Shown here: positions 32,853 to 42,452 of the stretch, one piece after another
Numbering within the stretch: the first letter of the stretch is position 1
How the letters are laid out: each line of letters begins with the position of its first letter
NCBI GenBank assembly: GCA_947630865.1
Contig: CANRJE010000002.1
Span: 1 to 49,042 of the forward strand
DNA length: 49,042 nucleotides
Reading direction: 5' to 3'
Source of the DNA: an uncultured Bacilli bacterium
GTDB taxonomy: Bacteria > Bacillota_I > Bacilli_A > RF39 > UBA660
Made by a program: the position numbers and the translations under genes
The notes under the pieces: model-generated
What the model saw: only the letters and a program-made list of their open reading frames with translations
What the model was told of the DNA's origin: nothing
Databases searched by the model: none

Positions 32853-33359
32853 GTGAGATACAATTTAATTAGAAAAATGGATATAGCCGATGGTCCAGGA
32901 ATTCGTGTTTCAATATTTTTACAAGGATGCGAATTTCATTGCAAAAATTGTTTTAATAAAGAAACATGGGATTTTGAAAAAGGGAAAGAATTTACGCAAG
33001 ATACAATTAACAGAGTTTTAGAATTAGCAGAAGAAGATTATGTTGAAGGCTTATCTATTCTTGGAGGTGAACCAATGCATCCAAGAAATATTGAAGGAAC
33101 AATCTCACTTGCTAAAGCATTTAAAGAAAAATATCCAAAGAAAGATATTTGGATTTGGACTGGTTATTTATATCAAAATATTGTTAATAAAGATATTTTA
33201 AATTATGCTGATGTAATTGTTGATGGAAGGTATCAAGAAGAACTTCATGATTTTAGATTAAAATATCGAGGTTCTTCTAATCAAAGAGTAATTGATGTTA
33301 AAGAAAGTGTTAAAAAAAATGAAATTTGTCTTTTAGAAGAAGCCATGCAACTTAATTGA
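32853..33359 (+). CDS. nrdG: Anaerobic ribonucleotide reductase activating protein
   Basis: Radical SAM activase that abstracts hydrogen from the NrdD glycine. The cluster motif is CEFHCKNC (Cys26, Cys30, Cys33), preceded by MDIADGPGIRVSIFLQG and followed by LSILGGEPMHPRN and DIWIWTGYLY, all standard for NrdG. GTG start at 32853, 16 bases after nrdD; upstream GTGAT is a modest ribosome site. 168 residues, full length. Cluster supply may involve the NifU-like protein at 12626-12886. Confidence 0.95.
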   Translation: MRYNLIRKMDIADGPGIRVSIFLQGCEFHCKNCFNKETWDFEKGKEFTQDTINRVLELAEEDYVEGLSILGGEPMHPRNIEGTISLAKAFKEKYPKKDIWIWTGYLYQNIVNKDILNYADVIVDGRYQEELHDFRLKYRGSSNQRVIDVKESVKKNEICLLEEAMQLN

Positions 33360-33370
33360 TAAGATTATTA

Positions 33371-33400
33371 AAAAAGTTTTACCGTTTGGTAGAACTTTTT
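33371..33400 (+). terminator. Intrinsic terminator of nrdDG
   Basis: AAAAAGTTTTACC (33371-33383) pairs with GGTAGAACTTTTT (33388-33400) with one G-U pair and a GTTT loop. Confidence 0.85.
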
Positions 33401-33425
33401 AGTTTTTATGAAGATAAAAACTATA

Positions 33426-33454
33426 TTGCAAGTTTTTAAATTTCTTAATATAAT
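33426..33454 (+). promoter_or_regulatory. Promoter of the glycosyltransferase-glf operon
   Basis: TTGCAA (33426-33431), 17-base spacer, TATAAT (33449-33454). Confidence 0.7.
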
Positions 33455-33475
33455 ATTGTTAAAGAGGTAGGACTT

Positions 33476-34480
33476 ATGAAATATATAACTTTTGCAGTAC
33501 CATGTTATAATTCAGAAAATTATATGGAACATTGCATTGAAACCTTATTAACAGGTGGCGATGATGTAGAGATTATTTTGATAAATGATGGTAGCACCGA
33601 TAAAACAAAGAAAATAATAGATAGATATGCTAAAAAATATCCAAATATCATTAGAGCAGTTCATAAAGAAAATGGTGGTCATGGTTCAGGTGTTAATAAG
33701 GGATTAGAACTTGCAACAGGACTTTATTATAAAGTAGTTGATTCTGATGATTGGGTTTCAAGTAGTGCTTTAAAAAAAGTTTTAAAAGCAATAAAAAAAC
33801 TTGAAAGTGATAAAACTTTAGTTGATTTATTTATTGTTAATTATGTTTATGAAAATGAAGATAGTAAACCTCGAACAATAAAGTATTTAAAAACTTTACC
33901 TGTTTCTAAGGTTTTTGATTGGAAGATGGTAGGTAAATTTAAAATAGATGAATATTTACTTATGCATTCTATAATTTATAAGACAGATTTTTTAAGAGAT
34001 ACAGGTTTAAAACTTCCTTTACATACTTTTTATGTTGATAATTTATTTGCTTATTATCCAATGCCTAAAGTTAAAACAATGTATTATTTAGATGTTGATT
34101 TTTATCGTTACTTTATAGGTAGAAGTGATCAATCAGTTAATGAAAAAGTAATGATTGGAAGAATTGAACAACAATTATTTATTACTAAGACAATGTTAGA
34201 ATATTTTAATCCTTATGATTACGTTAAAGAAAATAAGCGTTTAACAAAATATTTAATTCATTATTTAGACATTATGATGGCTGTTTCAACAATTCTGTGT
34301 CAAGTTTCAGGAACCAAGAAAAATCTAAATTATAAACATGATTTATGGAAATATTTAAAGAAAAAAAATAAAAAATTATATCTAACACTTTGTTTTTCGT
34401 TATCAGGTTTGACGAGATTTCCGAGATTTATTTCTGTTCGAGTCTATTGCATTGTACAAAAAAAATATAAATTTAATTAA
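33476..34480 (+). CDS. Family 2 glycosyltransferase
   Basis: GT-A fold: ITFAVPCYNSENYMEHCIETLL at the N-terminus, IILINDGSTDKT (residues about 33-44), HKENGGHGSGVNKGLELATG, and the metal-binding VVDSDDW near 88-94. The C-terminal 130 residues are less conserved and include an amphipathic basic region that may touch the membrane. Twelve bases upstream of glf, so the pair most likely builds a galactofuranose-containing glycan or glycolipid (inference from context). The acceptor cannot be told. Confidence 0.87.
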   Translation: MKYITFAVPCYNSENYMEHCIETLLTGGDDVEIILINDGSTDKTKKIIDRYAKKYPNIIRAVHKENGGHGSGVNKGLELATGLYYKVVDSDDWVSSSALKKVLKAIKKLESDKTLVDLFIVNYVYENEDSKPRTIKYLKTLPVSKVFDWKMVGKFKIDEYLLMHSIIYKTDFLRDTGLKLPLHTFYVDNLFAYYPMPKVKTMYYLDVDFYRYFIGRSDQSVNEKVMIGRIEQQLFITKTMLEYFNPYDYVKENKRLTKYLIHYLDIMMAVSTILCQVSGTKKNLNYKHDLWKYLKKKNKKLYLTLCFSLSGLTRFPRFISVRVYCIVQKKYKFN

Positions 34481-34492
34481 AAAGGATAAAGT

Positions 34493-35644
34493 ATGAAATA
34501 TGATATTATAATAGTTGGGTGTGGATTTGCTGGTAGCACGTTAGCTAGAAAGTTTGCAAATGCCAACAAAAAAGTTTTAATTTATGAAAAAAGAAATCAT
34601 ATTGGTGGCAATATGTATGAAGAAATTCTTGAAAATGGTGTACGGGTTCATAAGTATGGTCCGCATATTTTTCACACAAATAATAAAATTGTTTTTGATT
34701 TTTTAAAAAAATATAGTGATTGGTATTTTTATGAACATAAAGTATTAGGAAAAATTAATGATAATTTAGTACCTATTCCTTTTAATTTTAAATCAATAGA
34801 ACTTTTATATAATCAAGAAAAGGCAGAAAAAATTAAGAAAAAGTTACAAGAAAAGTATCCAAATGTTAAAAAAGTTTCTATTCTTGACTTGATAAATGAT
34901 TCTGATCCTACGATAAAAAAATTAGGTGAATTTGTCTATAAAAATGTATTTGAAAATTATACAGCTAAACAATGGAATATTCCAATTTCGGAAATTGATA
35001 AATCTGTAATTAATCGAGTTCCTGTTATTTTAGGATACGATGATAGATATTTTCAAGATAAATATCAATATATGCCAAAAGATGGTTATACAAAAGTATT
35101 TGAAAATCTTTTAAATCATAAAAATATAACTTTAGAATTAGAACATAATGCCTTAGAAGATATAAAAATAAAAGATAATAAAATTTATTTAGATAATAAA
35201 GAATATAAAGGAATAGTAATTTATACAGGAGAAATAGATGAACTTTTTGAATATAAATATGGAGCTTTACCTTATCGTTCTTTGAATTTAGTTTTTGAAA
35301 ATTATGATATGAATTATTATCAATCAAGAGCAGTTATCAATTATCCTAATGAAGAATTATTTACTAGAATTACAGAATTTAAATATTTAACGAATCAAAT
35401 TATTGATAAAAAAACAACTATTTTAAAAGAATACCCAAAGACTTATGACTATAAAGATAAAAATAATTTACCATATTATGCAATTATCAATGAAGAAAAT
35501 TTAAAAAAATATAATCAATATAAAGATTTAGTTTCTAAAATACCTAATTTATATTTATGCGGAAGATTAGCTGAATATAAATATTACAATATGGATGCAG
35601 TTATTGAAAGAGCATTGAATTTATATTTAGAAATTATGAAATGA
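34493..35644 (+). CDS. glf: UDP-galactopyranose mutase
   Basis: FAD enzyme that interconverts UDP-galactopyranose and UDP-galactofuranose. N-terminal dinucleotide fold IIIVGCGFAGSTLARKFA and YEKRNHIGGNMYEE, then HKYGPHIFHTNN, NYTAKQWNIP, YFQDKYQYMPKDGYTKVFENLL, and a C-terminal LCGRLAEYKYYNMDAVIERAL. All are standard Glf landmarks and the length (383) is typical. It supplies galactofuranose for the neighbouring glycosyltransferase. Confidence 0.95.
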   Translation: MKYDIIIVGCGFAGSTLARKFANANKKVLIYEKRNHIGGNMYEEILENGVRVHKYGPHIFHTNNKIVFDFLKKYSDWYFYEHKVLGKINDNLVPIPFNFKSIELLYNQEKAEKIKKKLQEKYPNVKKVSILDLINDSDPTIKKLGEFVYKNVFENYTAKQWNIPISEIDKSVINRVPVILGYDDRYFQDKYQYMPKDGYTKVFENLLNHKNITLELEHNALEDIKIKDNKIYLDNKEYKGIVIYTGEIDELFEYKYGALPYRSLNLVFENYDMNYYQSRAVINYPNEELFTRITEFKYLTNQIIDKKTTILKEYPKTYDYKDKNNLPYYAIINEENLKKYNQYKDLVSKIPNLYLCGRLAEYKYYNMDAVIERALNLYLEIMK

Positions 35645-35794
35645 GAAAGATAGTTAAGATACTTTTTAATTAGGAGCTTGAAGAAAAAGATAAATATGTA
35701 AAATCAATATAAAATATTATATTACTAAAAAATAAACCTATGGTGTGTTTAAATAAATTCTTTTTTGTGATAATTTTATCTTAAGGGAGGAATT

Positions 35795-37042
35795 ATGAAT
35801 CAAGAGAAAATCGGGAAATTTATTGCACTTTCTCGGAAAAGAAAAAATTTAACACAAGAAGCATTAGCTGAGAAACTTGGAGTCAGTAAAAATGCTGTTT
35901 CTAAATGGGAACGGGGTTTATCTTTAATGGATATTTCTTTATTAAAACCATTAAGTCAACTATTAGATATTTCTATTTTAGAACTTTTAAATGGTGAAGA
36001 AATAGAAAAAGAAGAAAGAGATAAAAAAAGTGAAAAACTTTTAATTGAGACAATTGATTATTCAAATGAAAAAATAAAAAAAGTCAAAAAGAATAAGAAA
36101 ATTTTAGTTTTAATAACTATTGTCGTAACAATTTTAAGTTTTATTATCTTAGATACTATTGTTGCTTTAATATCAATTAATAGTCCACTTTTAAGTTTTA
36201 AAAAAGAGTTAGAAGGGGATAGTTATGTTGATAAAGGTCTTATTTTAAATACATACTATTGTAAAGAAAAAGATATTGTAACTGTTTATCAAAAGTTAAA
36301 TTCAACTTATTTTAGATGTCCAATAGAGACTGAAGAGGAAAATAAAATCTTTGAAACAACGAAATACCTTTATAGTTTAAAAAATAATCCTGAAGAATTA
36401 TTAGAACAATTAGACTTATCTTTTTATGGTCATTACAAATATGAAATTAAAAATAACAGTTTATTAATTACTTATAAAGATGAAGAAGGATTTGGAAATA
36501 TTTTAACTAATGATATAAAAGTAAAAGAAAAAACAATTATTATGTTAACCTTACTTGACGATATTAAAAGTGTTGAATGGAAAATATTAAACGATAATAA
36601 AAAAATTACAATTGATAGTTTAAAAGATATATATGGTAATTTAAAAAATTATAGTAAAAGTGAAGAAAGTTTTCAAAAATTACTTATTAATTTATATTAT
36701 TATGAAGTAGAAGAACCAATAACATCAAGTATTATTAAAGTAACTTCTGAGAAAATAAACTTTAAAGTTAAAAATAATTCAAATAAAAATTTTAATTATG
36801 GAGAGTCTTATAGTTTAGAAAAATTAGATGATGGTAAATTTATATGTATTAATAAAGATATGAATTTTAATCTTCCATCTTATAATCTAAAATCTGGTAT
36901 GTCTATTAATTATGAATATAGTTTTAATAAAAAACTTGAAAAAGGAACTTATCGAATTGTGAAAGAATATATTGAATCAAAAAATAACGATAATGAATAT
37001 GGAAAAAAATATTACGTTTTAGTTAATTTTGTAATTGAATAG
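35795..37042 (+). CDS. Membrane-anchored XRE regulator with an extracytoplasmic sensor
   Basis: XRE helix-turn-helix at residues 1-65 (LSRKRKNLTQEALAEKLGVSKNAVSKWERGLSLMD), a basic linker, one transmembrane helix (about 103-127), and an outside part of about 285 residues. Its middle resembles DUF4825 (LTLLDDIKSVEWKI ... SLKDIYG) and its end resembles a bacterial Ig-like domain (NFNYGESYSLEKLDDGKFI ... LEKGTYRIVKEYIE). This is a one-component transmembrane transcription regulator that could read envelope state directly. ATG 35795 follows AAGGGAGG. 150 bases without other clear features separate it from glf. Confidence 0.78.
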   Translation: MNQEKIGKFIALSRKRKNLTQEALAEKLGVSKNAVSKWERGLSLMDISLLKPLSQLLDISILELLNGEEIEKEERDKKSEKLLIETIDYSNEKIKKVKKNKKILVLITIVVTILSFIILDTIVALISINSPLLSFKKELEGDSYVDKGLILNTYYCKEKDIVTVYQKLNSTYFRCPIETEEENKIFETTKYLYSLKNNPEELLEQLDLSFYGHYKYEIKNNSLLITYKDEEGFGNILTNDIKVKEKTIIMLTLLDDIKSVEWKILNDNKKITIDSLKDIYGNLKNYSKSEESFQKLLINLYYYEVEEPITSSIIKVTSEKINFKVKNNSNKNFNYGESYSLEKLDDGKFICINKDMNFNLPSYNLKSGMSINYEYSFNKKLEKGTYRIVKEYIESKNNDNEYGKKYYVLVNFVIE

Positions 37043-37045
37043 TTA

Positions 37046-37074
37046 TTGCATGATAAAATATAATTTGCTATACT
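37046..37074 (+). promoter_or_regulatory. Promoter of the DUF2975-like gene
   Basis: TTGCAT (37046-37051), 17-base spacer, TATACT (37069-37074) with extended TGC. Confidence 0.65.
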
Positions 37075-37096
37075 GAAATAGTAAGGAGTTTTACTT

Positions 37097-37723
37097 ATGG
37101 AAAAAAAGAAAAAAGAAAAAATTTGGGGAAGAGGTTTATTTAATTTTATAACAGCTTTTTTAGAATGTGCTTTTATAGTTGCTATTATTTGTAATACTGT
37201 TGCAATTTCTACTTCATTAGTTTCATTATTTATAGATATAAAAAATGATAATCTTGATAATTATTATGAAACTTTTGTTCCTAATATAGAACATGAAGAT
37301 AGATTAGTTTATGATTTTAAAGATGTGTGGTCTAGTGACGATGTAGCAAGAATTGAAAATGGAGAAGTGAAACCAGAAGAAATAGTAGCTGGAGCTTGGT
37401 TTTCAATGGTTTCTATTGAAATTGCTTTATATTCTATAATAGTAGTTTTGAAAAATTCAAGAAGATTTTTAAAGAAATGTCAGGAGAATGCTTTCAAAGA
37501 AGAAAATATTGCTATTTTACATAAGATGAAAAGATATCTAATTTTAAGTTTTATAGTACCATTTATTATTTCTATTATATCAATTATTTTCTCAAGCATT
37601 TCATTTAATTATTATCTAAGTATATTTACAGTTTTAGCTTTATATGCTTTATTTGATTTTGTTGAGTACTTAATAAGAAAAGGTATTGAATTAAAACCAG
37701 TAAAAAAAGAAAAAGAAGCCTAG
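37097..37723 (+). CDS. Four-helix membrane protein, DUF2975-like
   Basis: Four hydrophobic helices (residues about 15-45, 100-120, 145-170, 172-192). An outside loop between helices 1 and 2 is acidic. The segment NAFKEENIAILHKMKRYLILSF before helix 3 resembles the PFTxENxxxL signature of DUF2975 proteins, which commonly occur next to small XRE regulators, as here. Own promoter upstream, terminator downstream. Function unknown; might be controlled by the membrane XRE regulator before it. Confidence 0.5.
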   Translation: MEKKKKEKIWGRGLFNFITAFLECAFIVAIICNTVAISTSLVSLFIDIKNDNLDNYYETFVPNIEHEDRLVYDFKDVWSSDDVARIENGEVKPEEIVAGAWFSMVSIEIALYSIIVVLKNSRRFLKKCQENAFKEENIAILHKMKRYLILSFIVPFIISIISIIFSSISFNYYLSIFTVLALYALFDFVEYLIRKGIELKPVKKEKEA

Positions 37724-37745
37724 TAAAAATAAATTAAAATTTTTC

Positions 37746-37779
37746 AAGAGAATGAATTAAAAAATCATCTCTTTTTTTA
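37746..37779 (+). terminator. Intrinsic terminator before the BceRS-type genes
   Basis: AGAGA-ATGA (about 37747-37755) pairs with TCATCTCT (37765-37772) with one bulge, then seven Ts. Confidence 0.65.
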
Positions 37780-37795
37780 TACTTAAATATTTTCC

Positions 37796-37809
37796 TTACG
37801 AATTTGTAA
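37796..37809. promoter_or_regulatory. BceR-type operator upstream of the response regulator gene
   Basis: TTACG-AATT-TGTAA, one mismatch to the BceR-like consensus TNACA-N4-TGTAA, with the flanking C/G extending it to a perfect CCTTAC/GTAAGG repeat. Lies 19 bases before the extended -10. Confidence 0.6.
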
Positions 37810-37828
37810 GGTTAAGCAATTAATTAAA

Positions 37829-37837
37829 TGATATAAT
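37829..37837 (+). promoter_or_regulatory. Extended -10 promoter of the two-component genes
   Basis: TGATATAAT; the -35 region is weak, which fits activation by the regulator bound at 37796-37809. Confidence 0.55.
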
Positions 37838-37855
37838 ATAAATAGGTGGTTTACT

Positions 37856-38518
37856 ATGGCAAGAATAATGATTGTAGAAGATGATTTAATTACGGCTAAT
37901 GAATTAAAAGAACTTTTAGAAAATAATGGCTATCAACCAATTGTATTAAAAGATTTTAAAAATTCATATAATGAAATAATAAATGCAAAACCAGATCTAA
38001 TTCTTTTGGATATTAATATACCTTATTTAAATGGTGAAAAAATTCTTGAAAACTTAAGAAAAGAAATTAATACTCCAATTGTTATGGTTACAAGTAAAAA
38101 TTCTGAGATAGATGAAGCACTTTCTATTTCTTATGGAGCAGATGACTATATAACTAAACCTTATAATCCTAATATTTTATTACTTCGACTAGGTGCTGTT
38201 TTAAAAAGAAGCAACCAAATTTCTAATATTTTAATTTACAAAGATTTAAAAGTAAATATTCAAAAAGGTGTTATAGAAAAAGATAATAAAGAAATTACTT
38301 TAACCAAAAATGAAATGTTAATATTTTCTTATCTTTTAGCAAATCAAAATAAGATTGTTACTCGTGAAGAATTAATGACAACTTTATGGAACAATAATGA
38401 GTTTATAAATGATAATGCTTTAACTGTTAATATTAGCAGATTAAGAAGTAAATTAAGAGATTTAGGATTAGAAGAAATTATTGAAACAAGAAAAAAAGAA
38501 GGATACATATTATTATGA
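37856..38518 (+). CDS. BceR-like response regulator (OmpR family)
   Basis: Receiver domain with acidic pocket Glu8-Asp9-Asp10 and phosphorylation site Asp52 in LLDINIPYLNG, Thr/Lys switch residues (MVTSK, YITKPY), and a winged-helix DNA-binding domain (about 125-220: ITLTKNEMLIFSYLLANQNKIVTREELM ... ALTVNISRLRSKL). It is assigned to the BceR group by its partner kinase type, the ABC transporter that follows and the two matching operators. AGGTGG precedes ATG 37856. Overlaps the kinase gene by four bases (ATGA). Confidence 0.9.
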   Translation: MARIMIVEDDLITANELKELLENNGYQPIVLKDFKNSYNEIINAKPDLILLDINIPYLNGEKILENLRKEINTPIVMVTSKNSEIDEALSISYGADDYITKPYNPNILLLRLGAVLKRSNQISNILIYKDLKVNIQKGVIEKDNKEITLTKNEMLIFSYLLANQNKIVTREELMTTLWNNNEFINDNALTVNISRLRSKLRDLGLEEIIETRKKEGYILL

Positions 38519-39534
38519 AATTTTCAAAATATATAAAAGATAAACGTTATTTAATTATTATTTTTTTAGTAACTTATATTTTAATTATTTTAAATTTATT
38601 GGCTTATAAAACTGATAAATATTTAATCATTTCCATATCTTTATTATTAATTATCATGGTTTTAAGTTTTTTATTTATTGATTACTTTAGAAAGAAAAAG
38701 TTTTATCAAGAATTAGTAAATAATACAAAAAAGTTAGATAAAGCTTATTTAGTTTTAGAAACAATTTTAAAACCTGATTTTTATGAAGGAGAATTAGTAA
38801 GTGATATTTTATTTGATATTAATAAATCGATGATTGAAAATGTTAAAATTTATGAAGATCAGTTAATAGACTTTAAAGATTATATTGAAATGTGGATACA
38901 TGAAGTTAAAATTCCCCTTGCAAGTTTAGTTTTAACTATAAATAATCATAAAGATAAATATTCAAAAAAAGCCTTAAATAGTTTAAGAAGATTAGAAGAT
39001 TCTATTGATAAAGTTTTATATTATGTTAGAAGTGAAGAATCCTGGAAAGATTATTTTATTAAAGAAGTTAATTTAGGAGATATAATTAAAAACGTTGGAC
39101 TTAAAAATATGGAAGATTTATTAGATAATAAGATTGATTTTAAAGTTTTTAACGTTGATTTTAATGTAGAAACTGATGCTAAGTGGTTAGAATTTATTTT
39201 AAATCAAATTGTAAATAACAGTATTAAATACAAAAGAAATATAAAAAATTCTTATATTAAAATAGAAGCAATTAATGATAAAGATAAAGTAGTTTTAAAG
39301 ATTACAGATAATGGAATAGGAATACCAAAATCTGATTTGAAACAAGTTTTTGATAAAACTTTTACAGGTCAAAATGGAAGATATAAGATAGTATCAACAG
39401 GTATGGGGTTATATATTGCTAAAAGTTTATGTCAAAAGTTAGGTCATGAAATTACAATTGATTCCGTTTTAAATTCTAAAACTGAAGTTTCTATAATATT
39501 TTTTAAAAACAATTATTATGAAGTTTTAAAATGA
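38515..39534 (+). CDS. BceS-like intramembrane-sensing histidine kinase
   Basis: Two N-terminal helices (residues about 12-31 and 36-56) joined by a very short outside loop, hence no sensor domain of its own; such kinases get their signal from the BceAB transporter. The dimerisation and phosphorylation site is EMWIHEVKIPL with His129. The ATP-binding domain shows LNQIVNNSIKY (N box), ITDNGIGIP (G1) and STGMGLYIAKSL (G2). 339 residues, typical of the group. Its TGA is directly followed by the second operator. Confidence 0.92.
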   Translation: MKFSKYIKDKRYLIIIFLVTYILIILNLLAYKTDKYLIISISLLLIIMVLSFLFIDYFRKKKFYQELVNNTKKLDKAYLVLETILKPDFYEGELVSDILFDINKSMIENVKIYEDQLIDFKDYIEMWIHEVKIPLASLVLTINNHKDKYSKKALNSLRRLEDSIDKVLYYVRSEESWKDYFIKEVNLGDIIKNVGLKNMEDLLDNKIDFKVFNVDFNVETDAKWLEFILNQIVNNSIKYKRNIKNSYIKIEAINDKDKVVLKITDNGIGIPKSDLKQVFDKTFTGQNGRYKIVSTGMGLYIAKSLCQKLGHEITIDSVLNSKTEVSIIFFKNNYYEVLK

Positions 39535-39548
39535 TTACAAAATTGTAA
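39535..39548. promoter_or_regulatory. BceR-type operator upstream of the ABC transporter genes
   Basis: TTACA-AAAT-TGTAA, a perfect match to TNACA-N4-TGTAA, starting at the base after the kinase stop codon and 69 bases before the transporter ribosome site. A TATATT at about 39592-39597 could be the -10. Confidence 0.7.
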
Positions 39549-39616
39549 GATTAAATAATATTAAAAAAACGACAAATAAAAAGAAATATCGTATATTTTA
39601 AGTGAAAGGAGAAATT

Positions 39617-40384
39617 ATGGAAAAAATATTAGAAGTTAAAAATATTGAAAAATATTATGGTAATAAATCTTCTTTAACTAAAGCAATTGATGGTATTTCT
39701 TTTGATATTGAAAAGGGAGAATTTGTTGCTATTATGGGTTCATCGGGAAGTGGCAAAACAACACTTTTAAATTTAGTTTCAACAATAGATAAAGTAACAA
39801 GTGGACATATTTTAGTTGAATGTCTTGATATTACTAAATTAAAGGGAGAAGAATTAAATAAATTCAGAAGAGAACAATTAGGTTTTATCTTTCAAGATTT
39901 TAATTTGTTAGATACGCTTACTGCTTATGAAAATATTGCTCTTTCTTTGGCTATTTTAAATATGCCATACAAAGAAATTGATGAAAAAGTTAGAAAGGTT
40001 GCTAAAGAACTTAACATTTTAGGAGTTTTAGAAAAATATCCTTATGAGATGAGTGGGGGAGAAAAGCAAAGAGTTGCTAGTGCTAGAGCGGTTATTACAA
40101 ATCCAAAATTGATACTTGCTGATGAACCAACTGGGGCACTTGATTCGAAATCTTCAAAGATGTTACTTGAAAAATTTAATTATTTAAATAATGATTTAGG
40201 TGCAACTATTTTAATGGTAACTCATGATGCTTTTACAGCCTCTTACGCTAGTCGTGTAATTTTTATTAAAGATGGAAAGATTTTTAAAGAGATTAATCGA
40301 GGAGATGATAACAGAAAAGAATTCTTTGATAAGATTATAGATGTAGTAACTTTACTTGGTGGTGACTTAAATGATGCTTTGTAA
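39617..40384 (+). CDS. BceA-like ABC transporter ATPase (antimicrobial peptide resistance/sensing)
   Basis: Walker A GSSGSGKTT (41-49), Q-loop FIFQDFNLLD, signature MSGGEKQRVASARA, Walker B LILADEPTGALD and switch His in VTHD. This is the MacB/LolD-like group, here in the peptide-resistance subgroup. Start is ATG 39617 behind AAAGGAG; an in-frame GTG at 39602 precedes the ribosome site. 14-base overlap with the permease gene. With the permease it both removes cell-wall-targeting peptides from their lipid target and reports flux to the kinase (family knowledge). Confidence 0.92.
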   Translation: MEKILEVKNIEKYYGNKSSLTKAIDGISFDIEKGEFVAIMGSSGSGKTTLLNLVSTIDKVTSGHILVECLDITKLKGEELNKFRREQLGFIFQDFNLLDTLTAYENIALSLAILNMPYKEIDEKVRKVAKELNILGVLEKYPYEMSGGEKQRVASARAVITNPKLILADEPTGALDSKSSKMLLEKFNYLNNDLGATILMVTHDAFTASYASRVIFIKDGKIFKEINRGDDNRKEFFDKIIDVVTLLGGDLNDAL

Positions 40385-42446
40385 GTTATCTTTAAAAAAT
40401 ATTAAGAAAAGTATAAAAGACTATGCTATTTACTTTTTTACACTTATTCTAGGAATTTCTATTTTTTATGTTTTTAATGCTTTAGAAAGTCAAACAGTTT
40501 TAATGGATGTATCATCATCTACTAGAGATATTATTAAACTTATGATGACTATTGTTTCAAGCGTTAGTGTTTTTGTTTCGTTTGTCTTAGGTTTCCTAAT
40601 TATTTATGCTTCAAGATTTTTAATGAAAAGAAGAAGCAAAGAGTTTGGTATTTATTTAACCTTAGGAATATCTAAAAGAAAAATTTCAATGATTCTATTT
40701 TTAGAAACACTTTTTATTGGTATTTTATCACTTTTAGTAGGTCTTGGTTTAGGAATTATTGCATCTCAAATTATGAGTTTACTAGTTGCTAATATGTTTG
40801 AGGCTAATCTTACGAAGTTTACTTTTATATTCTCAGCATCATCTGCTATTAAAACAATTATTTATTTTAGTATCATGTATTTAATCGTGATGATTTTTAA
40901 TACCTTAAGTGTTAGTAAATGTAAATTAATTGATTTATTAAATGGAGCTAAAACAAGTGAAAAAGTAAAACTTAAAAATCCTTATCTTTGTATCATTATA
41001 TTTATTATAGCAGTTATTGTACTAGGAAAAGCCTATCATATGGTAACAGCAGAATTTTTAACATTACAAGAAGTTGATGATATCATAAAACCAATTATCA
41101 TGGGTGTAATATCTACATTTTTAATCTTTTGGTCTTTATCAGGCTTAATTTTAAGAATTGTTCAAAGTATAAAAAGATATTACTATAAAGGTCTAAATAG
41201 TTTTACCTTAAGACAATTTTCAAGTAAAATTAACACAACTGTATTTGGGACAACGATTATTTGCTTAATGTTATTTGTAACTATTTGTCTATTATCATCT
41301 TGTCTTACTATCAAAAATTCCATGAATAAAAATATCCGAGAACTTGCACCCGTTGATGCTATGTTTTCCCAAAATATAAATATGAATAAAAATTATGAAT
41401 ATTATAAAAATTATGGATATAATGACTTACAAATCAAGAATTCTAATTATACAGCCAAGGAAATGTTTGAATTATATAATTTTGATATTACTTCTTATTT
41501 TAAAAATTATATAGAAGTAAATACTTATGCAACTAAAGATTTAACAATGAATAATACTTTAGGTTCATTACTAGATTATGTTAGAACTAATTTTCCATTT
41601 TTAGCTTATGATACAATGGAAACAATCATGAAAATAAGTGATTATAATAAAGTAGCTAAGTTTTATGGTATAGATGAATACTTTTTAAATGATAATCAGT
41701 ATATGATTGTTGCTGATTTCAATTCAATGGTTGAAATTAGAAATATTGCTTTAAAAAATAAAGAACAAATTAGTTTATTTGGTCATACTTTAAATCCTAA
41801 ATATGAAAATTGCCAAGATGGCTTTTTAGAAATGTCTAGTAATCATATTAATACAGGAATTATATTAGTTCCTGATAATGTAATCGATGAAGATTATTTA
41901 TTTAAAAATTATTTGATAGGAAATTATAAAACAAGTGATAAAAATGAAATAATAAAAATTGAAAATAGTATAAATGAACTTGATAAAAGTTCTAAAACTA
42001 AAGAATATCTCCTTCCAATTGGTACAACTAAATTATCTATTAAAGAAGCAACCGTTGGATTATCTGCTATGGTAACATTTATTGGTCTTTACTTAGGAAT
42101 TATATTCTTAATTAGTAGTGCAGCCATTTTAGGTTTAAAAGAGTTATCTGAAAGTAGTGATAACAAAGAAAGGTTTAAAATGCTAAGAAAAATAGGTGTT
42201 TCTGAAAAGATGATTAATAAAGCTTTATTTAGACAAATTTTAATTTTCTTTATGTTACCTTTAATTCTTGCAATAATTCATTCAATCTTTGGAATAAAAT
42301 TTGCTATTCAAATATTAGAAGTCTTTGGTAACGAAGAATTATTACCTTCAATTATCATGACTAGTATCTTTTTAGTTTTAATTTATGGAGGATATTTTCT
42401 AATAACCTATAATTCTAGTAAAAATATTATAAAGGAAAGATTCTAA
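40371..42446 (+). CDS. BceB-like ABC transporter permease
   Basis: FtsX-type permease of 691 residues. Four N-terminal helices with the SKEFGIYLTLGISKRKISMI coupling segment, further helices up to about residue 320, then a large outside domain of about 230 residues (about 325-560) before the last three helices, including a second FKMLRKIGVSEKMINKAL coupling segment. The single big outside domain between helices 7 and 8 is the hallmark of BceB proteins and the site that decides which peptide is sensed. Start could be ATG 40371 or ATG 40374. VanZ-RDD gene follows after six bases. Confidence 0.9.
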   Translation: MMLCKLSLKNIKKSIKDYAIYFFTLILGISIFYVFNALESQTVLMDVSSSTRDIIKLMMTIVSSVSVFVSFVLGFLIIYASRFLMKRRSKEFGIYLTLGISKRKISMILFLETLFIGILSLLVGLGLGIIASQIMSLLVANMFEANLTKFTFIFSASSAIKTIIYFSIMYLIVMIFNTLSVSKCKLIDLLNGAKTSEKVKLKNPYLCIIIFIIAVIVLGKAYHMVTAEFLTLQEVDDIIKPIIMGVISTFLIFWSLSGLILRIVQSIKRYYYKGLNSFTLRQFSSKINTTVFGTTIICLMLFVTICLLSSCLTIKNSMNKNIRELAPVDAMFSQNINMNKNYEYYKNYGYNDLQIKNSNYTAKEMFELYNFDITSYFKNYIEVNTYATKDLTMNNTLGSLLDYVRTNFPFLAYDTMETIMKISDYNKVAKFYGIDEYFLNDNQYMIVADFNSMVEIRNIALKNKEQISLFGHTLNPKYENCQDGFLEMSSNHINTGIILVPDNVIDEDYLFKNYLIGNYKTSDKNEIIKIENSINELDKSSKTKEYLLPIGTTKLSIKEATVGLSAMVTFIGLYLGIIFLISSAAILGLKELSESSDNKERFKMLRKIGVSEKMINKALFRQILIFFMLPLILAIIHSIFGIKFAIQILEVFGNEELLPSIIMTSIFLVLIYGGYFLITYNSSKNIIKERF

Positions 42447-42452
42447 TTAAAA